Assembly (NCBI GenBank): GCA_051453625.1
Contig: JBOZIK010000001.1
Coordinates: 260,946,235 to 261,010,234, forward strand
Length of the DNA stretch: 64,000 nucleotides
Source of the DNA: Welwitschia mirabilis
Taxonomy: Eukaryota; Gnetophyta; Gnetopsida; Welwitschiales
Reading direction: 5' to 3'
The translations under genes were made by a program, and so were the position numbers. This document shows positions 11,261-23,762 of this stretch, one piece after another. Numbering within the stretch: the first letter of the stretch is position 1; every line of letters starts with the position of its first letter. Below the pieces are notes generated by a model. It saw nothing but the letters and a program-made list of their open reading frames with translations, was not told where the DNA came from and made no database searches.

Positions 11261-13843
11261 GTTAAAGTTGCTCTTGTACTTAATATTAGTATGTTTTAGA
11301 CTAGCTCAAATTCTTATTTAACTCATTATCTTTTGGTACCTAGCTCCTCTTATCATTTATTTATTGTTGATCATAATCATCCACTTATTTTATCTTCCAC
11401 TCTTATATTTTCTATTCATCATATAGTCACTTCAATTTATCCTCATTCTACTTAATAAATACATTTCCTTATCATCCATTCTATTATGCCATTGGTAATA
11501 TTCTACATTACCTATGATATGTTTATCATATCTCCCATACACACATCTAACTCTCATGAAGATTACATCTTTATCATTCATTTGAGCCATTCCTTATCAT
11601 TTTTTGTCTTCATTATCATTATGCATATAAAACAAAAAGAACGAAAGAAAAAGATGAAAGTAGTTTGGGCACATATTTAAACATTGTTTTGATACAAATA
11701 TTCCTTTCATTCACTCAATATCAAAAACATGCAACTATAATGTGGAATTTTTATATTTCTTCTATTAATCATTATTGATTTACATTTATACCTTTTTTTT
11801 AAAAATTCATGTTTTATTTTCAATTAACCTTTTTTTATTTACAAATCTTACATTTATAAGATGTGATACTACATTTGAAAGGTAGCACTATACTTATATC
11901 TGTGTGATTCAGTTCTCTCATCTACTTACTTTGAGTTCTCTAGATTCTTTTCAATATTTTGAAGATCTTTATTCTTGGAAACATAGTTAAAAAATGGTCA
12001 TTATTATAGTTAATTATCATATGCCATGTCTAACTAATGCATTTAATTCTTTGAAGAAATAACCTTCTACAATCTCTTTTACCTACAAACTAAATTCTAG
12101 ATCTAAGACTGTCAGTTCTACTAGGATTATTAATGCATCAAAAGGATTGTTGTCCATAAACAAAATGAGCAAAGAAGTAACAAAGAGGTATTATAAGATC
12201 TATTTCAAATAAAAATAAAAAACAAGAAGACATGACAGTTAGCCTGTGGTAATTCATGTAGAAGAAATTAACTTGGTTTTTATATCTACTAAAGTAGCTA
12301 CATGGAGTAAAACTAGAGATCTTAAAGATGTTGTAAAAGTCTTACCTCTTGCCTTAGTCACTTATGGTCACTAGGGCATGACCATGTCTCCTTACTATGA
12401 TCAATACAAGAGCTCTTAGGATATAAATGTACTAATTAATATTAAAGTAGAGGATAGGATGGAAAAATTATGATTTTTTTTCACAATTACAAGAGAGGAG
12501 TTAATCATATATGAGTGGACCATCCATGTTTCCTATAAATGATTGGGAGTAAAACTAATAGAAAGATCTATGATCCTAAGACAAGAGAGAACTATCTAGA
12601 TAATTAATTTTGCTTTAGTTTATTATGTTTTATAGTAATTAAATCTTTATGAGTTATTAATCTATCAAATAGTGATTGTTTTAGTGGATCTTATGATGAG
12701 GATATTATGTTTATCACAAATTATTAGCAAAAGGTTTGTTTCCATGCTACTTAAAAGGCATACACAGTCCTTTTATTAATATTAAGATTGCATTTTATGT
12801 ATATAACATTGTTTATCAATGTAAATTTGCATTTTCTTACATCCCCTTCTTAATATTCTCTATTAACTTAGAGGATCATTTGATTTTATGGATGGGTATG
12901 GCAAACCAAGGAGAGGAAGAAAAATTAACTGGATGAAAGCTAGAATATTGGAAGCTAATAAGGTTTTAATAATTAGTTCTTATGTGCAAGAACTTACTTT
13001 AGAGAAGCTATGGATGTACAATTACATGCAATTATAAGAATAGGTAGCATGACAAGTATTATTAATGGAATGGATGTTCAAAAATGGGATGCTTTGATAA
13101 ACAAGTATCTTGATGTAAATATGATACCTCAACTATTCTATATGTAAAATCTAAATCAAAGAATTACTATGGACTAAGGTTGAATTAACTATCAATTTAG
13201 ATGTTTCTATTATAGGATTTATTAAAATATTGAAAGAGTAAAAGGAATTTCATATTTTTTATCAAGTTATTTCTCTCCTTTCAGATGAGAATTTTTAGCT
13301 CATAATTCTTGAAACAATCATGAAATCCACTCCACCTATGATTAAATGAACAAGTAAAACATTAAACATGATCATCCCTCTAACTTTATCTTAGTATTTT
13401 AGTTCTAGTTGTTTAACCTTTTTCTTAAGATGACAATCTTTCTTAAACTCTTTCTATTGCTTCAACAATGAAAGGGTAGAAGCATAGCTCTTTATTTCTT
13501 ACTTTAAAAAAATGTTGACATGGATGTATTTGCAATGGCTAACCTTTATTAGATGCATTATTTAATCAAAATATTTGAGTCCATCATTGTTTTCCATATA
13601 GATAAAACATTATTTCCTTCATCTATTTCATGATTATTGGAAAAATGGAAAGCTTCTTCACAAAAAAGATGAGTAAGTACCTTAGAGAATTACAACTAAT
13701 GACTTCAACCTTTCTTTGGGTGGAATAAATAACAATGAGAATTAGCTTGACTTCCCTAAGAAAGAAGCATGACAAAGATATTAGCATAGGTAGACATGTA
13801 GAAATGGCTCTAAGAATAAGTCACAAGTAGTCTAAACATCTAT
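11261..13843. other. Unassigned region before Athila-1
   Basis: Short peptides such as [16 protein letters not shown] (about 12900-12950) are readable, but I cannot place them in a family. No LTR pair, primer site or RT motif was found. Remains of old retroelements are likely but unproven. Confidence 0.3.
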
Positions 13844-15187
13844 TAACATGTAAAAATTGATACTATGATTAACTCAATTAATTATTTTATCTCCATAAAA
13901 GATATTAATATAATTGATATATCATTAAAAACATGTTTTATAGTAATTTTACATAATAATTTTGGACTTTTCATTTTTTCCATGACATTTTTGGGATAAT
14001 TGGAGAACATGGTTAAGAGATGATGATAATGTAGGCTAAAATACTAATGTTACCATTTAAGTTACCTAATGTTGCCAGTCCTTTTATTCAAAACTTTGTA
14101 AGAGTCATGTTTCTAACTTATCATGAAGAATTAAATCAAATTTAGTTATGTTCTTAATCTAGTTTAACATAAAAATAACTAGCATTCTTGGTGACATGTG
14201 GCGGTGATGACAATGACATGTAGTAGTAATATTTAATAGGGTTGAGTAGGATTATGGTGGAAACATATGGTAACAATAGTGGTTGGCATAAGGATTAGCA
14301 TATAGAAGCCAATAATTAGCTACATCATAAGAATATCTACCTAAGGAAAAGATGATAAATACCCTATCTAATACCATCATTATGTAATCACTTACTTAAT
14401 GTAATAAGCCAAGAACTCGTAACCATCCCTCACCCTAATCTCTCCCTATATAAGGGCCTTGAGTTATTCATTGTATCATTTTTAACTTTGGAGAAATTTA
14501 AAACCTTGAAGTATTAAGTTCCAATTGCCTTTTATGCACCTTTTTGAGAAGTAAGATTATTTTCAAGAATTGCTTGAGGAGATCTACTAGCATCATTCTT
14601 TCTTTATTATAGAGTATTTTTTTCCTTAATACATAAAGTTGTTTAATTTTAATTTCAAGTCATGAATTACTTTATATTTGAAATGCTTATGTAGTAACTT
14701 AACTATTAAGCTTTATTTCATTTGAGTAAGCTCTTTGATTAGTTGTTCTAAGTCTTTAAATTTTATGATTTTTAAGGATATAGAATCCTTAACTTTCATT
14801 ATTATTTTTATGCTATTAGAGATCAAGTGGTAATTGAGCTCACCATCATTCTTATAGTAAATGAGATTATTACCATAATCTAAGCCAAAAATACTTGATG
14901 ATTTTAAGTGTGTTATAGGAAAAGCATTAGATAACATTGGAATGAAATATTATTGGCAAAAGAATCAGTGAAACTTGGAGTTAGCTTTCTTTTCTCCTCT
15001 TCCAAATCAAATTTTTAAGTAAAACTATTTTTAACTCTCCTTTATTTTATTTTTTTCTTCCTTATTATAACTTATATTAAGTAAAAGTTAGTGAAAAATT
15101 TTAAAAACTACCCTAATTATCCTAGTGAAAAGAAAGATACTAAGTATAAACTCTATTAAAACTTGTCCATTATAAAAACCACAATTA
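13844..15187 (+). repeat. Athila-1 5' LTR
   Basis: A 1344-bp repeat matching 25452-26756 along its whole length. Anchors include AAGATATTAATATAA, GACATGTGG/AACATGTGG, CTTGAGTTATT and TACTTGATGATTTTAAGTGTG. The start is TAACATG here versus TGACATA in the other copy. The end is CAATTA here versus CAATCA, so the terminal CA has become TA. Confidence 0.9.
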
Positions 15188-15192
15188 GATTT

Positions 15193-15211
15193 TAGCACTA
15201 TTACTGAGGAT
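15193..15211 (+). other. Athila-1 primer-binding site, tRNA-Asp type
   Basis: The sequence is TAGCACTATTACTGAGGAT; the Athila tRNA-Asp primer site is TGGCGCCGTTGCCGGGGAT. All seven differences are transitions (G-to-A or C-to-T). It lies five bases after the LTR end. Confidence 0.85.
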
Positions 15212-16309
15212 AATGACATAATAGTATCTTAGAAGAGTATCTACTTTAGTTTTTGTAATTATTTAGTTAGTTTTTATTTTTTAGTAGTAGATATGGGTCC
15301 TCTCTAGTGATATCTAAATTAGTTCTATTTTTGTTTCTTTTATTTTATGTGTTATTACTTTACTTTTCCTTTTAGTGATTAGTACTAATGATTTAGTGTT
15401 ATTCACTATCATCTAACTTTGAAGTGTTCCTTTAAATTTTTTATAACTTATGTTTATGTACATATAACCCTTTTTTTGAAGATAGACTAAGGAGAAAATC
15501 TTAAAATCTAAAAATTTAACTAACTTTGAATGTTTTTGTTTATCTACTGCATTTTTAATTTGCTTTTTATGTTTATGACTATGCTATATGATAAAGTGTT
15601 AAATTCATTTTTAAAAAAATTACAATTTCATAAGACATGGATTGTATATTCTTATGTTTTTCATTTTTATTTTATTTTGGTATGCCTCGATATGTAAAAT
15701 GTTTCATAATCTATCTGGGAAATTGCATTTTTTAAAACCTATAACTCATGTTTTAACTAGTGTTGCTACTTGCACTAACTGACACCATCGACTTTTATAG
15801 TTCAAACACTCTGAGATTTTAATAGAAAATTTTGTGTAAAATCAAAAAACTTTTGGACTTATAGGCTTTACAAGCAACCTTCTAAAACTTACTTGAAATT
15901 ATCTAAACTTGTCTTTGCATGCCTTGGATCTGTGACAAATCTAAAATATCGATTAAGATTCCTTTAAAGAATATGGACTCCTTCACCAATTCAAGAAGCA
16001 CTCGAAAAATTAAACACCATGATGATTCCCATAGGGGATAAGATTCCTCTTATTAAAATGACCCAAATAAAAATCAACAAAATCCCTCATCCCAATAATA
16101 AGATTTAAATAACCCACTTAGTAGGGCAACATCCAACTAAGATCTTATCACTAGATTAACTACTTATTACCTTGCTTAAGAAGCAGCTAAATGGTAAGCT
16201 GCTATAGTTGAACCCAACTAACCCCTGTAGAATCTGAGAGATTACTCCAAACTAGAATGCTTAGAAAAACCATCATGTATAGTATAATAATCCATTAATT
16301 AATGATTAG
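15212..16309. other. Athila-1 leader and gag N-terminal region
   Basis: AT-rich leader. From about 16000 there are short gag-like stretches, but no block reads clearly before 16310. Confidence 0.4.
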
Positions 16310-16860
16310 AGTTTAAGCCTTTAATTATCTCTAAATTCTTTCCTAATCATAAAACAAATGCCTTGAGAAAAGAAATCATGAACTACCAATAAAAGAAACA
16401 TAAAATATTCTCCCAACTCCTAGAAAGATTTAAAGACTTATTTGAAAAAATACCCTAACATGGATTTTAGTTAATATGGGAGATAAGTTTTTTCTATGAT
16501 GCATCATCCATGAATAATAGGCAATTAGTAAAAATAAGTAGTAGGAAAAACTTCCTTAGTATGATTTCAGATGAAGTTTGGAAATATCTAGCAACTATAA
16601 CTGAGAATTCTAAGAATTGGAAAAAGTCTACTAAACCATTTGGATCTCATCATTTCATTATATCTATAAGCATATTCAAGTTTTTTGAGAATTTTGAGGT
16701 TAACAATAGGATAGATGAATTAGTGAGAAGATTATAATCTTTAACCACATCATTCTCATCTTTACCCTTGGCCATTAAGCTAGATTGTCAAATTTACCAT
16801 ATTGACACTAATGAAATAGCCAAATGTCCTTTCATCCATTTTTTTTAAAACACTATTAAT
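16310..16860 (+). pseudogene. Athila-1 gag core and knuckle, decayed
   Basis: The plus strand reads KFFPNHKTNALRKEIMNYQ, then LLERFKDLFEKIP*HGF and FLSMISDEVWKYLATI. These match the Athila gag sequence KFFPxxKTxxLRxEI, ERFKDLLxxCPHHGF and EAWxxxxxLAExxxxW. The block after it (about 16780-16840) reads DCQIYHIDTNEIAKCPF, where a CxxC...H...C knuckle would be. One Cys is Tyr and the His is Asn. Downstream to about 17640 is a degraded gag-protease linker. Confidence 0.75.
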
Positions 16861-17639
16861 GAGCATATAAATATAGTAAGACACTAATGGCAAAATTCAA
16901 AATTGATCCTTACTTAGACACATACACCCCTAGGTGGAGGAATCACCCTAACCCTTCTTAAAAATAAGATAAAGAAATTACTCAATCAAGAAACAACTTT
17001 TAATCATCATCCTCTTAGCCTTTTTCATTTAATTATCAAAAACCATCCTCATCCACTTCCTTAAAGATTTGATAAGAAAGTTTATGAAAACCTAAGTGCA
17101 ACTTAATCATAACCATGAATAAGTACTAAAAGAACATTCCTCCTTGCTAAAGAACCTCGAATAAAATATTAAATCTATTATCCAAGTATTTCAACAAATT
17201 CAAAAAATGAAAATCTAGATCTCTTCCACCCTAAACTAAAGGAAAATAGATAAAATCCTCATAAGTGCTTAACCAAATACAAAGGGAGTTACATTTCCTA
17301 AAGGATTAGAATACATAGAATAAATGAAGTCCATTCACTTTATAAGTGGAAAAGAATTATAGGATTAACCTTTGTAAAATACAACTAATAAAAAACTAAC
17401 CCCCCCTAGAGAATAAAGAAAAGGGGAAAATAAATGAGAAACTTTTACCCATATATAAATAGCCCCTACATTTTCTTCAATGGCTTTAGAGATATTTAAG
17501 AAAATTAAGATAAATATCCCACTCCTACAAGTCATTAAATAGGTGTCTTTCTATGTGAAATTTTTCAAATATATATGCATTAATAAATGTTAAGAGAAAA
17601 GTTTTTCTAGCTTAACAAATAAGTGTAATCCTTTAGAAT

Positions 17640-17762
17640 CAATTTCTACTTAAGTATAACGACCCTAGATTCTCTACAATCAATATCACCATAGGAAATA
17701 AGTGAATTAACCAAGCCTTATTAGACTTAGGGGTTAGTGTAAACTTTCTTCCTTACAGAACT
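17640..17762 (+). pseudogene. Athila-1 protease, N-terminal half
   Basis: Reads DPRFSTINITIGN, then ALLDLGVSVNFLPYRTY. Athila proteases have DPGSPTIxxxIG and ALLDLGASVNLLPYSVY, and the DLG catalytic box is intact here. The frame ends at the LTR of the nested Copia element and resumes at 20431. Excising the insert brings the two halves together in one frame. Confidence 0.85.
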
Positions 17763-18061
17763 TATAGGATAATATTGTCATAATATTTTTTTAAATTTAT
17801 TCTTATTAAGTAAAGTTCACAATTAGTAATGCCCAATGTGAAACATATGTTAACTTGATTAGAGTTTTTTAGTGAGTAGGATTTTAAGAAGAATAATAAG
17901 TAATTCAATCCCAAATTTCATGCTAATTAAATTGGTAAAACTTAAGTATTTAAAGAGTTACAACTAATAGAATAGTTATCTTTTGGTTTTACATTTATTC
18001 CATTGCATTCTTCTTTCTACCTAGTTTTCTTTATTTGTATTTATGATTGCTTCTGTAATCA
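17763..18061 (+). repeat. 5' LTR of the gag-only Copia element
   Basis: 299 bp, the same length as the other LTR at 20132-20430. Shared blocks include AAATTTCATGC, AATAGAATAGTTATCTTTTGG and CATTCTTCTTT. The start TG is TA in this copy. The end is ATCA versus ACCA. Confidence 0.9.
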
Positions 18062-18066
18062 AAATA

Positions 18067-18078
18067 TGGTATTAAAGT
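18067..18078 (+). other. Primer-binding site of the gag-only Copia element
   Basis: TGGTATTAAAGT against the tRNA-iMet site TGGTATCAGAGC. The three differences are all transitions. It lies five bases after the LTR. Confidence 0.8.
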
Positions 18079-18277
18079 AAACCTAGACAGAATAGTGAAG
18101 CACATCACCATGATGAATGTACTAGTGATGTAATAGTACTTACGTACTCTCAAAAAATAAGAATTTTGTTTTGAGATTTTTAGTGAAGGAAATAAATACT
18201 TTTATAATTTCTCTTAGATGTTGTAGTAGAGATCTTTGTTAAACATACAAAATTAATCCTTTAGCCTATATCACAAA

Positions 18278-18308
<31 letters not shown>

Positions 18309-19186
18309 TAGTGCTCTTCATCAATTCATTATACTCATTTGTGTTGCTATTATTTCCCTAATTTTTCATTTTTAAATATATTAGTGATTTTTCTATGTCT
18401 TTCAAATTTACCTAATCTACTATTGTGATTTTGATCTTGTGTGCCTTCTACCCTCTTATCTCTGACTTTGCTGATGAGCTCCATGGTTAGGCTTTTTTCC
18501 TGATATATTTTTAATTCTATTTTAAAGGCACTAATAAAAGAACAACATTGATTCCACTGAAAATAATCCTTAAAACTTGAGAGAACACATAAAGAACTTC
18601 TAGAATTCATAAAAGGCCATTAGAAAGGATGCAATCAAGTCCTCTTACTACTATAACTTGAGACTAATGACATCCGAGAAACAAATGGAATCACAGAAGA
18701 AGATTTAGTTTCATTACTAGATTTCTTCTTTTATGTCTTCTACAACTATTATTTACTCATTAAAAAGGGTTTTTTCTTGTATATTAGAAGAAAATAATTA
18801 TCTAAAAAACATTTATCAATTAAAAAACTATGTCTATTATTTTTATAATTCGATTGAGAGGATACTCACTTCTATTACCTCATTAATTATAGACCCCTGT
18901 ACACATTAACTTTCCCATTATTTTCTATTAATTTTAGCATTCAAATTTGTTTTCACTTATTCCCATAAAAAAGGAATGTAATAGGAACATCATTCCTTGT
19001 GTTATTTTCATTCCAAGTATTGGAATTTTTTCCTTAATATTTTTGTAACTATAAAGCATAAATTTAATAAAAGTTATCTTTATGTTGTGTGAGGATAAAA
19101 TTGTGTTTAAGGGAAAGGAGATCTTATTGAAGTTTCAGGTGGTGCACTTGTCATTTAAAAGATTATTTTCTAATTTTTTTAATGCA
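18079..19186. other. Leader of the gag-only Copia element, with A-rich/GAA tract
   Basis: Contains an A13 run and (GAA)n at about 18274-18308. A minus-strand open frame at 18350-18610 resembles nothing known. This is a long untranslated leader or a degraded N-terminal extension. Confidence 0.4.
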
Positions 19187-19946
19187 ATGGAAAAATATGT
19201 AGAAAAGTTTAATGATGTAAATTTCCACACCTAAAAGATTAGAATGTAACTAGCCTTAACCCAAATGAGGATTTAGAAAATTATCTTTAGGAAAATCTTC
19301 AAATATACATGTGCAAAAAATGCATTAGATTAGTAGGAAATAGATTCAAAAGTAGTAATAATAATATGACTTTCTATTTTAAATTGCTACCTTTATCACA
19401 TTAACCCCAAAAAATCTTCAAATAAGGTATGAAATGATTTGAATATACTTTTTGGTTCTACTGGAGAAGAAGCTAAAATGAATTTAAAGCATCAACTTTA
19501 AAGTTTGAAGAATCTAGTAGCATGTATGAACATATTAACAATTCTAGATCTCTTGTGGGACAACTTTCTACTATTCAAGCTCTAGTTCCTGAGGATGTTC
19601 AAAAAGCCATTTTGTTAAGTAGTTTGTCTTCAAGGTCTGATAGTGTTATTTTTACCTTAAAAAAGGTTTCAATTTCTATTAATGATATTATTTCTTCTTT
19701 AATTGATGAATATAAAATAATGCGAAAAAATGAAAGTAAAACTAATTCCCTTATCTCAAAAGGTAAATATGTAAGAGATAGAAAATGTTATTATTATAAA
19801 CTAGAGGGCATTTAATAATTAATTTCTATCAACGAGAAAAGGATATATTGGATTGCCAACTTGAAGGAAAAATTGCAAGGATGGTTAAAGAAGTTGAAGA
19901 CCAGCCAAAAGACCAAGACAACCTAGATGACTTAGTTGGTTTCTAA
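19187..19946 (+). pseudogene. Copia-type gag of the nested element
   Basis: From the ATG at 19187 it reads MEKYVEKFNDVNFHT*KIRM, matching the Copia gag opening KFDGxNFxxWK. Later come LFGSTGEEAKMNLKHQL, SRSLVGQLSTIQALVPEDVQ, LLSSL and NDIISSLIDEYKIMRKNE, all standard blocks of the UBN2/retrotran_gag family. The knuckle reads KCYYYKLEGI where CxxCxxxGHxxxxC is expected. After a frameshift the acidic tail ends at the stop at 19944-19946. About 250 codons, the normal size for this gag. It could package RNA only with pol supplied by another element. Confidence 0.85.
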
Positions 19947-20131
19947 GTGTTGAAGTGAGTCTTCTATGATGTGTTTCATGTTAGTAAGTCCATGTTGAGA
20001 TAAGTCCATGGTTATTCCTTACATGTATGATGAGTCTATCATGTGTGTTTTTTCCCTTTAGCTATACTAGACGCATGTTTTAGTGAAATTCCAAATTTTA
20101 GATGTTTAAAATTTCTCATTTAAGGAGGGTT

Positions 20132-20430
20132 TGTATAAAAATATTATCATAATATTTTTTAAGTTTATCATTCTTAAGTAAAGTGCACAACTGGAAATGT
20201 ACCTTGTGTAACACATGTCAAATTGATTATAGATTTTTAGATGAATAGAATTTAAAGGAGAATAATAAGGGATTTAAACCAAAATTTCATGCCAATTAAA
20301 TTACCAAAATTTATGTATTCAAAGCATTACAACTAATAGAATAGTTATCTTTTGGGTTTACATTTATTGCATTACATTCTTCTTTTTGTTTAGTTTCCTT
20401 CATCTACACTCATGTTTGATTTTGCAACCA
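20132..20430 (+). repeat. 3' LTR of the gag-only Copia element
   Basis: Starts TGTATAAAAATATTATC, ends GCAACCA, 299 bp. It is immediately followed by the second half of the Athila-1 protease. Confidence 0.9.
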
Positions 20431-20620
20431 ACATGATTTACAAAGAGTTAGGTTTAAAAGAACTTTAAAATACTAAACTTAAGCTAGTTAATAATTCTAT
20501 AAAAACCTCATTAGAAGTCATACAGAATGTCATTGTTATGGTTAATAGTTGTTATTTCTCAATGGACTTTGTACTTTTGAATATGAAAAACACATCAAAC
20601 TAATTAATTCCTATCATTTT
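20431..20620 (+). pseudogene. Athila-1 protease, C-terminal half
   Basis: Reads MIYKELGLKEL*NTKLKL, then TSLEVI and SCYFSMDFVLLNMKN. Athila has VYxQLGLGELKPTxxxLxLAD, then PxGVIEDVxVxVDxxxFPVDFxVLDM. It continues the frame broken at 17762. Confidence 0.85.
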
Positions 20621-21089
20621 TGGAAGACTTTCCTAGCCACTTAAAATGCCTTAATTAATTGTAGGAATGGGTTGATGAAAATCTCCTTTGATAATATTAC
20701 AATAGAATTAAACATTTTTTATTCCATGAAGTTACCATCAAATGATAAAGGAGTAGAATATGTGGATAGGATAGAAAGCCTTTTAGAAGACCAAGAATCT
20801 ACCTCTCAATCTCTTGAAAATAGTGACTTAAATTTTTCTCAAAAATCATGCCTTATCACTTAGGATGAAACCATTCGTAAACTTAAGCCTTTGCCAAATG
20901 ACCTTAAATATGCTTATTAGGAAAACTTCTACATTTTTAGTAGTCATCAATTCCTTATTAACCTCATCTTAAGAAGACAAGTTCCTAAATCCTTTAAGAA
21001 GGCATAATCAAGCAATAGGATGGACTTTTTTAGAAATAAAGGACATTGACCCTATTAGTTGCATGTCTCATATTTACTTAGAGGAGAAT

Positions 21090-21720
21090 GTAGCCATCCA
21101 TAGAAGCTAAAAAGTGGATACATCAAACCCTTAAATAGGTAGTTAAAAATGTGGTAATTAATCTCTTGGATAAAGGAATTATCTACTCCATCTTGGACAA
21201 CAAATGGGTAAGTCCAATTCACACTATAGCAAAGAAAGCTAGAATTACCCTAGTCCTAAATGAACATAATGAAATTATCCCTACCAAACATATACTAAAA
21301 TGGATAATGTGCATTGACTATATGAAATTAAATATTATCTCAAAAAAGGATCATTTTCCTCTTCTTTTCTATAATCAAATCTTTAAAAAACTTGTAGGGC
21401 ATCCATTTTTCTATTAATTAGATGGGTATTTAGGGTATAAACAAATTGAAATTGCTCCTAAGGACTAAGAGAAAAATACCTTCTCTTACTCTTACGGAAT
21501 ATTTCCCTATAAAAAATTGCCTTTTGGGTTATCAAATGATCTTGTGACTTTCCAATATTAATGGTTGTAATTTTCTCTGATTAATGAGATTTTGGTGTTA
21601 AAATCTTTATGGATGACTTATTAATTTACAAAACCTTTTTTAACTGTTGTTTTAATAACTTAAACATGTTATTGAGTAATGTATCATAAAATTCCTTGTA
21701 TTTAAGTAAGAAAAGTATCT
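21090..21720 (+). pseudogene. Athila-1 reverse transcriptase
   Basis: Reads VVINLLDKGIIYSI, NKWVSPIH, NEHNEIIPTKHILKWIMCID, KDHFPLLFYNQIFKKLVGH and LDGYLGYKQIEIAPKD*EK. The (L/N)NExNELIPTRxVTGWRxCIDYRKLN block marks Athila. The catalytic box reads IFMDDLLIYK with both Asp present. The frame is broken by stops at Cys/Gln/Trp positions and a shift near 21560. Confidence 0.9.
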
Positions 21721-21749
21721 CTTTATGATTAATCAAAATATAATATTAG

Positions 21750-22420
21750 GATAAGTCATGTCTAAAGAAGGAATCCAAGTAGATCCTATAAAAGTTTCTT
21801 TAACTACATGCCTTGCAACTCATTAAAAGTAAAAAGACATTAAATAATTTCTAGGACATGCATGATATTATCAGATATTCATTAAGAACTTTAGCAAAAT
21901 CTTTAAACCATTGTGTGATCTCTTAAGCAAAGATGTCTCTTTTGATTAGACTCCCTAGTATCAATAGGATTTTGAATAACTTAAAGAAAAATTCACTTCA
22001 CTTCCATCATCCACTTACTTAACTAGAAGTTACCTTTTAAATTGATGTGCAATGTTAGTAATAATGTAGTTAGAGCCATGCTAGGATAAAGGATAGATAT
22101 AAAACCAAACATAATTTATTATGTCAATAAAATATTGAATGACACTCAAGTAAACAATTCCATTATAGAGAAAAAGATGTTAGTCATAGTTTTTTTCCTA
22201 GAGAAATTTAGAAAATATCTTTTAGGATCTAAGATAGTTATTTCTATAGATCATTTATCACTTAGATGTCTTTTGGTAAAAAGGATTCAAATCTAAGACT
22301 TATCAGATGGATCCTTCTTGTGTAGGAGTTTGGCTTAGAGATTAATGGGCTCTAATAATGTAGTTGTAGATTACATTTCATGAATAAATTAAGAAAATCT
22401 ACAAAAATCCTTATCCATTA
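21750..22420 (+). pseudogene. Athila-1 RNase H
   Basis: Reads FKLMCNVSNNVVRAMLG, then YYVNKILNDTQVNNSIIEKKMLVIVF, LEKFRKYLLGSKIVISIDHLSL and VVDYIS. The family has MCDASDYAVGAVLGQ...YYASKTLNDAQxNYxTTEKELLAVVFALEKFRxYLxGSxVIVYTDHAALxYL. The first catalytic Asp (CDAS) is Asn here; the Asp of TDH is kept. Confidence 0.85.
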
Positions 22421-22569
22421 TTGACACTTTTCCTGATGAACATCTCTTCTTAGTTCAGAAAGTACCTTGGTTTATGGATATTGAAAACTACTTAGTCTAC
22501 AAAATCATTCCTTGTCATTGAATCCCTAATGAATAAAAAGAAATTCTTAAGTTAGGGTAAATACTTATT

Positions 22570-23420
22570 TTGAAATAATTCATATCTTTTTGAGTATTAT
22601 TTAAATCAAATCATCCATAAATGCATGTCCTAAATAAAATACATAACCTTCTTAAACATTTCCATTATGAGGCTAGTAGTGGCTATTACTTGGCTAATAA
22701 AACTACTTTGAAAATCCTTCATTCTGGTTTCTATTGGTTGTCTATTTTTAACAACTTCTAACTTTATTGTAAATCTTGTGATAATTGTTAAAATTGTCAA
22801 AAATTAGGAAGTTTTTCATGAAGACAAATGATTTTCTTAAACCCCACCTTTGAACCCTTTGATATTTGAGGAATTAATTTTGAAGGCCCTTATCTAGCCT
22901 AAAATGGATAATAGTACATTCTTGTCTCTATTGATTATGTAACTAAATAGGTTGAGGCATGCATGCATCAAGCAAATGATGCTTAAATAGTGATAAAAGT
23001 ATTTACAATAAATATCTTAACATGATTCATCTACCCACTAGTTTTAATTAGTGATAGAGGAACATACTTTTGTAATAAAATATTTAATAACCTTCTTGCT
23101 AAGTATGGGGTTACATAGAAAGTAGTAATAACTTACCACCCCTAGAATAGTGACCAAGATGATGTTACTAGTAGAGAAATTAAGAAAATTTTACAAAAGT
23201 TGGTAAACGCAATAAAAAAAGATTGATCTTTCAAGCTTCATGATGTGTTATGGGCCTACTGCACAGCTTATAAGACTACCTTAAGAACTTTTTTAGGCTA
23301 GTCTATAGAAAAGTGTGTGATTTACACATAGAAATTTTGCATAAGGCATATTGGATGATTAAAAACATGAATTAAAAATTAGAGATAGCAATGAGAAAAA
23401 GGGTTATATAACTTAATAAA
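22570..23420 (+). pseudogene. Athila-1 integrase
   Basis: The N-terminal zinc domain reads SGYYLANKTTLKILHSGFYW, then YCKSCDNC. The catalytic core reads FDI*GINFEGPYL (family FDVWGIDFMGPF, first DDE Asp now Asn), LISDRGTYFCNKIFNNLLAKYGVT (second Asp kept), then DVTSREIKKILQKLV and DVLWAYCTAYKTTL. A few stops replace Trp and Gln codons. It ends shortly before the assembly gap. Confidence 0.9.
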
Positions 23421-23762
23421 TTAGACAAAATGAAAAATGATGCCTATAAAAACTTTAGGATTAACAAAGAAAGGATGAAAACACATCATGATTAGAACAT
23501 CCTTAGGAAAATGTTTAAAGAGTAAAAAGTAATTTTGCTTTATGATTCACAATTACATATCTTCTTAGGAAAATGAATCACTGAGTGAAAAGATTCATTT
23601 CTAATAAAAGGGAGTTTTTACAAATGAAATATTTATCAATTAAAACCCAAAGACCATCAGTAATTCAAAGTTAATAGACATCACCTTAAGAATTATCATT
23701 TATCTATTTTAGTGGCTTATGAATTTATGAGACTTGTAGACCTATATTAATAGCCTTAAATT

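Larger units (their letters stand above)
17763..20430 (+). mobile_element. Nested gag-only Copia element (TR-GAG-like)
   Basis: A 2668-bp element with two 299-bp LTRs, a tRNA-iMet primer site, a Copia-type gag and a purine-rich tract (ATTTAAGGAGGGT, about 20119-20130) before the 3' LTR. Nothing between gag and the 3' LTR resembles protease, integrase or RT. The structure matches that of non-autonomous plant TR-GAG elements, which encode only gag. It sits in the middle of the Athila-1 protease. The flanking five bases (GAACT and ACATG) do not match, so the target duplication is lost or my ends are off by a few bases. Confidence 0.85.

Noticed and set aside
12736-12936. Plus-strand 66-codon frame as a gene
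   Set aside because: No similarity recognised, no neighbours that support it, and composition typical of AT-rich chance frames.
18350-18610. Minus-strand 86-codon frame in the gag-only Copia element
   Set aside because: No recognisable domain, antisense to the element, and length expected by chance.
17758-20435. Target duplication for the gag-only Copia element
   Set aside because: GAACT and ACATG do not match; no five-base duplication could be supported.
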